Assembly (NCBI RefSeq): GCF_000717655.1
Contig: NZ_JNZY01000005.1
Span: 242,646-306,645 of the forward strand
Origin: Streptomyces katrae
GTDB lineage: Bacteria; Actinomycetota; Actinomycetes; Streptomycetales; Streptomycetaceae
Direction: 5' to 3'
Length of the DNA: 64,000 nucleotides
The position numbers were made by a program, and so were the translations under genes. Positions 61,371 to 64,000 of the stretch are shown here, in pieces (positions within the stretch are counted from its first letter, which is position 1; each line of letters opens with the position of its first letter). The notes under the pieces are model-generated. The model ran no database searches, had not been told where the DNA came from, and saw nothing but the letters and a program-made list of their open reading frames with translations.

Positions 61371-62408
61371 ATGGCCCGGCTCGACCCATTCCCTGTTCCC
61401 GATTTCCATCTCCCGTTCGGGAACTCCAAGCATCCACTGGCCGCGCGGGCCAACACCGAGGCCACGTCATGGGCGTTGCGCCACGAGCTCGTCACCGAGG
61501 CCGCGGAGCAGTTCGCCGCCATCGGCTGCGGGCACCTTGCCGGCCGGGTGAGCGGCGAGGTGCCGTACGACACCATCGTCCTGCTCGCCGAGTGGATGGC
61601 CTGGTCGTTCGTCCTCGACGATCAGCACGACCATCTCATCAGGACGGGTGAACTTGCGGCCTGGCGGCCCGTCACCGATGCCATCACGGAGTATCTGGAC
61701 ACGGGCAGGACCACCAGGGCGTCATCGCGTCGCAATCCGTTGGTGAAGGGATTCGTCGACCTGTGCGACCGGATCCTCGCCGGGATGACCCCGGGAACCG
61801 CGGCCCGGTACCGGGCCCATGTCCCGCTGATGCTGCGCTCGTTGGACCAGGAGGCGGGCAATCGCGGCACCGGCGGTCGTCCCTCGATCCAGGACTACGT
61901 CCTCATGCGCCGGCACAGTTCCCAGTTGCTGCCGATGATGGACATGGTCGAGGCCGGGCTGGGAATCGAGGTGCCACAGCGCATCCACGACCTCCCCGCT
62001 TTCCAGGCGGTCGTCGAGAGCGCCGTCGACATCATCTCGTGGGGCAACGACGTGTTCTCCCTGCCGAAGGAGCACGCCTGCGGGGACAACAACAACCTCG
62101 TCTCGCTCATCTCCTCATGGGAGGGACGCTCCCTCCCGGACGCCGTCCAGGCGGCCTGGGGCCGCATCCAGGTCCGCATCGAGGACTACGTGGCAGCGGA
62201 ACGGCGTCTGTTTCAAGTCATGGACGCCGAGGGGGAGACGGACCCGGCCGTACGTGCTGCGGTCACCCGGTGCGTGCGGAGTTACGAGGACTGGATGATC
62301 GGCACGGATCTGTGGCAGCGTTACGAGTGCACACGGTACAGCGACGAACGGTTCGCAGCCGGGCTGGAGTCTGCGTACATCCGCCCGGACCTGGTCTCGG
62401 TGGCATGA
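61371..62408 (+). CDS. Class I terpene synthase (probably sesquiterpene)
   Basis: 345 residues. Metal motifs: D83-D-Q-H-D87 in FVLDDQHDHL, and NSE triad N226-D-V-F-S230-L-P-K-E234; a late WQRYECTRY resembles the RY pair. Size and motifs fit bacterial cyclases acting on farnesyl diphosphate; product not predictable. ATG 61371 has GGGGGGA 4-5 nt upstream. The stop overlaps an ATG of the P450 frame. Confidence 0.93.
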   Translation: MARLDPFPVPDFHLPFGNSKHPLAARANTEATSWALRHELVTEAAEQFAAIGCGHLAGRVSGEVPYDTIVLLAEWMAWSFVLDDQHDHLIRTGELAAWRPVTDAITEYLDTGRTTRASSRRNPLVKGFVDLCDRILAGMTPGTAARYRAHVPLMLRSLDQEAGNRGTGGRPSIQDYVLMRRHSSQLLPMMDMVEAGLGIEVPQRIHDLPAFQAVVESAVDIISWGNDVFSLPKEHACGDNNNLVSLISSWEGRSLPDAVQAAWGRIQVRIEDYVAAERRLFQVMDAEGETDPAVRAAVTRCVRSYEDWMIGTDLWQRYECTRYSDERFAAGLESAYIRPDLVSVA

Positions 62409-62422
62409 CAGGGAGTCGGTCC

Positions 62423-63775
62423 ATGACCCACGCGGAACATCCCGGCCCTGTGGTCCACGCCCCCGTGGCCCCGGGACGGTTACCGCTCCTGGGCCACGCG
62501 ATCCCCCTGTGGCGGCAGCCGATCGCCTTCCTCGAATCGCTGCGCGAGCACGGCGACATAGTCCGCCTCGACATCGGCACCTGGCCCGTCCACGTGCTCA
62601 CGAGCCCGGACCACGTCCACGCCGTACTGGTCCAGCATGCCCAGCAGTTCGGCCGCGGCAGGATCTTCGAGCGGCTCCGTCCGATGTTCGGCAACGGCAT
62701 CGTGACGACCGATGGAGACTTCCACCGCAAACAGCGCCGCATGGTGCAACCGGCCTTCCACCGCGACCACATCGCCGACTACACCGCGGTGATGGGCCGG
62801 GCGGCGGAGGCGATGTGCGCCTCGTGGACAGCGGGCCGCGAGGTCTCGATGCTCACGGAGACGCGACGGTACGCCCTGTCCTCGGTAGCCGAGATGACCT
62901 TCTCGGGAGGCCTGAGCGGGGCCGCGATCGCAGAGGTGCACCGCTCGCTGCCCATCGTCCTGGAGGGCATGCTGCTGCGTGTGGTCATGCCCAAGTCCCT
63001 GGACCGGCTGCCCGTCCCGCCCAACCGGCGGTTCGACACGGCGGCCGCCCGCCTGCGCCGCGTCATCGACCAGGTGATCGCACGGTACGGCGCCGAGCAG
63101 GAGGACCGGCACGACCTCCTGTCCCTGCTGCTGTCGAGCGTGGACGCCGAGACGGGCGCGAGGATGAGCACCGAGCAGGTGCGGGACGAGGTCATCGCGA
63201 TCATGTTCGCGGGGACGGAGACCCCGGCCACCACCCTGGCCTGGATCTTCCATGAACTCGGCCGGCACCCGGAGGTGGAGAAGCGCCTCCACGCCGAGGT
63301 CGACGCGGTGGTGGGTCCGCGCCCCGTCCGCCCCGACGACCTACCCCGGCTGACGTACACGAACAACGTGTTCCAGGAGGCTCTGCGCCTGCACTCGCCA
63401 CTGCTCTTCACCCGGCGGTCGCTGGAGCCCCTCACCCTGGGCGGTGTCTCCATCCCGGCCGGGGCGGAACTGGCCTACAGTCCGTACGCGTTGCACCGGG
63501 ACCCCGCGCTGTTCCGCGATCCCACGGCCTTCGATCCGGACCGCTGGCAGGAAGACGGGGACGAAAAGCCGCGGCCCCACCGGTTCATCCCGTTCGGGGC
63601 GGGCCAGCACAAGTGCATCGGCGATGCGTTCGCCGTGGCGGAGATCCTGACCGCGGTGGCGACCGTGGCCTCCCGGTGGAAGCTGGTCCCCGCCCCAGGC
63701 GTGACGGTGCGTGAACTCCCAGCAGGAATACCCCAGCCCAGCGAACTCCCCATGATCCCTGTTTCACGCCATTGA
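62423..63775 (+). CDS. Cytochrome P450 partner of the terpene synthase
   Basis: 450 residues. I helix IMFAGTETPATTLAW, K helix FQEALRLHSP (ExxR), PERF-like FDPDRW and heme loop FIPFGAGQHKCIGDAFAVAE. Layout resembles terpene-oxidising CYPs such as the pentalenene oxygenase group. ATG 62423 has GGGAG 7 nt upstream; ATG 62405, which overlaps the cyclase stop (ATGA), would add six residues. No ferredoxin in this operon; the fdx/reductase pair at 46-48 kb could serve. Confidence 0.93.
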   Translation: MTHAEHPGPVVHAPVAPGRLPLLGHAIPLWRQPIAFLESLREHGDIVRLDIGTWPVHVLTSPDHVHAVLVQHAQQFGRGRIFERLRPMFGNGIVTTDGDFHRKQRRMVQPAFHRDHIADYTAVMGRAAEAMCASWTAGREVSMLTETRRYALSSVAEMTFSGGLSGAAIAEVHRSLPIVLEGMLLRVVMPKSLDRLPVPPNRRFDTAAARLRRVIDQVIARYGAEQEDRHDLLSLLLSSVDAETGARMSTEQVRDEVIAIMFAGTETPATTLAWIFHELGRHPEVEKRLHAEVDAVVGPRPVRPDDLPRLTYTNNVFQEALRLHSPLLFTRRSLEPLTLGGVSIPAGAELAYSPYALHRDPALFRDPTAFDPDRWQEDGDEKPRPHRFIPFGAGQHKCIGDAFAVAEILTAVATVASRWKLVPAPGVTVRELPAGIPQPSELPMIPVSRH

Positions 63776-63820
63776 CGGGGGACCGCTCGATCCTGTTCAT
63801 TTCACGCTGAGTTCACCGAT

Positions 63821-63853
63821 CCGCTGACGTCACGCCGCTCGTGACGTCAGCGG
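63821..63853. terminator. Hairpin terminator of the terpene operon
   Basis: Perfect 14-bp arms (CCGCTGACGTCACG) with a 5-nt loop, 46 bp after the P450 stop. Confidence 0.75.
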
Positions 63854-63921
63854 AGGATACAGGGTCGCTCCCGTATGAGTGACGTGATCCCGCAATAATG
63901 TGCTTAGAGCTCGTAACACGA

Positions 63922-64000
63922 TCATGATTCGGGCTTGTTGAGGCGTCTCCAGCAGATGAGGCTGCAGGCCAGGGAGACGAAGGCGTCGTGGAGTTCGGTG
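63922..64000 (-). mobile_element. 3' end of an IS5-like transposase, truncated by window edge
   Basis: Minus-strand frame reads TELHDAFVSLACSLICWRRL and ends NKPES before TGA at 63922-63924. A TELHDAF...LICWRRL ending is typical of IS5-family transposases. The nearby GAGCTCGTAACACGATCATG (63907-63926) probably belongs to the IS terminal region. The element starts right after the terpene operon terminator. Confidence 0.75.

Noticed and set aside
1..64000. tRNA, rRNA, riboswitch or CRISPR elements
   Set aside because: Read-through for cloverleaf/TPsiC patterns, long repeats with spacers and known riboswitch cores gave nothing convincing; a covariance-model scan would be decisive.

Overview
The window is very GC-rich, with third-position G/C codon bias, many GTG starts and pervasive 1-4 bp stop/start overlaps. 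Together with the gene content (group 1h uptake hydrogenase, Pro-rich Ser/Thr kinase, SpoIIE phosphatase, terpene synthase/P450 pair, DUF5997, DUF6893), this points to a Streptomyces-type actinobacterial chromosome. No rRNA, tRNA or CRISPR array was found.

Layout. 0-4.2 kb: the 3' end of an unknown gene, two tandem secreted DUF4360 proteins, a small iron-permease-like membrane protein and a membrane-anchored Ser/Thr kinase. 4.3-8.8 kb: a seven-gene Mrp/Mbh-type cation/proton antiporter operon (E-F-G-MbhD-B-C-D) with no large MrpA. 8.9-10.1 kb: a class II glutamine amidotransferase and a deacetylase remnant. 10.1-25.2 kb: one 15-gene, largely translationally coupled operon for a high-affinity [NiFe] hydrogenase. 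It runs hypX, small subunit, large subunit, four accessory genes of unknown mechanism (NifU-like, DUF5947, DUF6084, a 479-residue protein), a maturation protease, a 35-residue DUF6893 protein, then hypA, B, F, C, D, E.

25.3-44.9 kb holds mixed genes. Among them are a membrane-anchored periplasmic-binding-type protein paired with a P-loop NTPase, a site-2 protease, a PP2C phosphatase, a LysR-type effector domain without HTH next to DUF5997, hemerythrin, a Tat-exported carbonic anhydrase, a two-component system, a LysR/serine-hydrolase operon divergent from a PHB-depolymerase-like lipoprotein, 3-hydroxybutyrate dehydrogenase and an acid phosphatase. 45-48 kb: a complete class I P450 system (ferredoxin, reductase, P450). 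48-54 kb: an ECF sigma factor coupled to a large IclR-like regulator, a small kinase and a PAS/GAF/SpoIIE phosphatase. 54.2-55.2 kb is a gene graveyard with acyltransferase and KAS III remnants. 55.3-58.3 kb: a cytosolic lipase coupled to a divergent P450-like protein. 58.7-60.7 kb: a dienelactone hydrolase, a decayed gene and a hypothetical gene. 61.4-63.8 kb: a class I terpene synthase with its P450, followed by a hairpin and the 3' end of an IS transposase at the window edge.

How the genes work together. The hydrogenase operon encodes the H2-oxidising enzyme, Ni/Fe/CN/CO cofactor assembly including the oxic CO source HypX, and the processing protease, consistent with scavenging trace H2 in air. 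The two P450 loci and the lipase/P450-like pair look like small specialised-metabolism or lipid-modifying units. Several genes without a Shine-Dalgarno sequence have a TAnnnT or GACAAT -10 element 6-7 nt before the start codon, suggesting leaderless transcripts.
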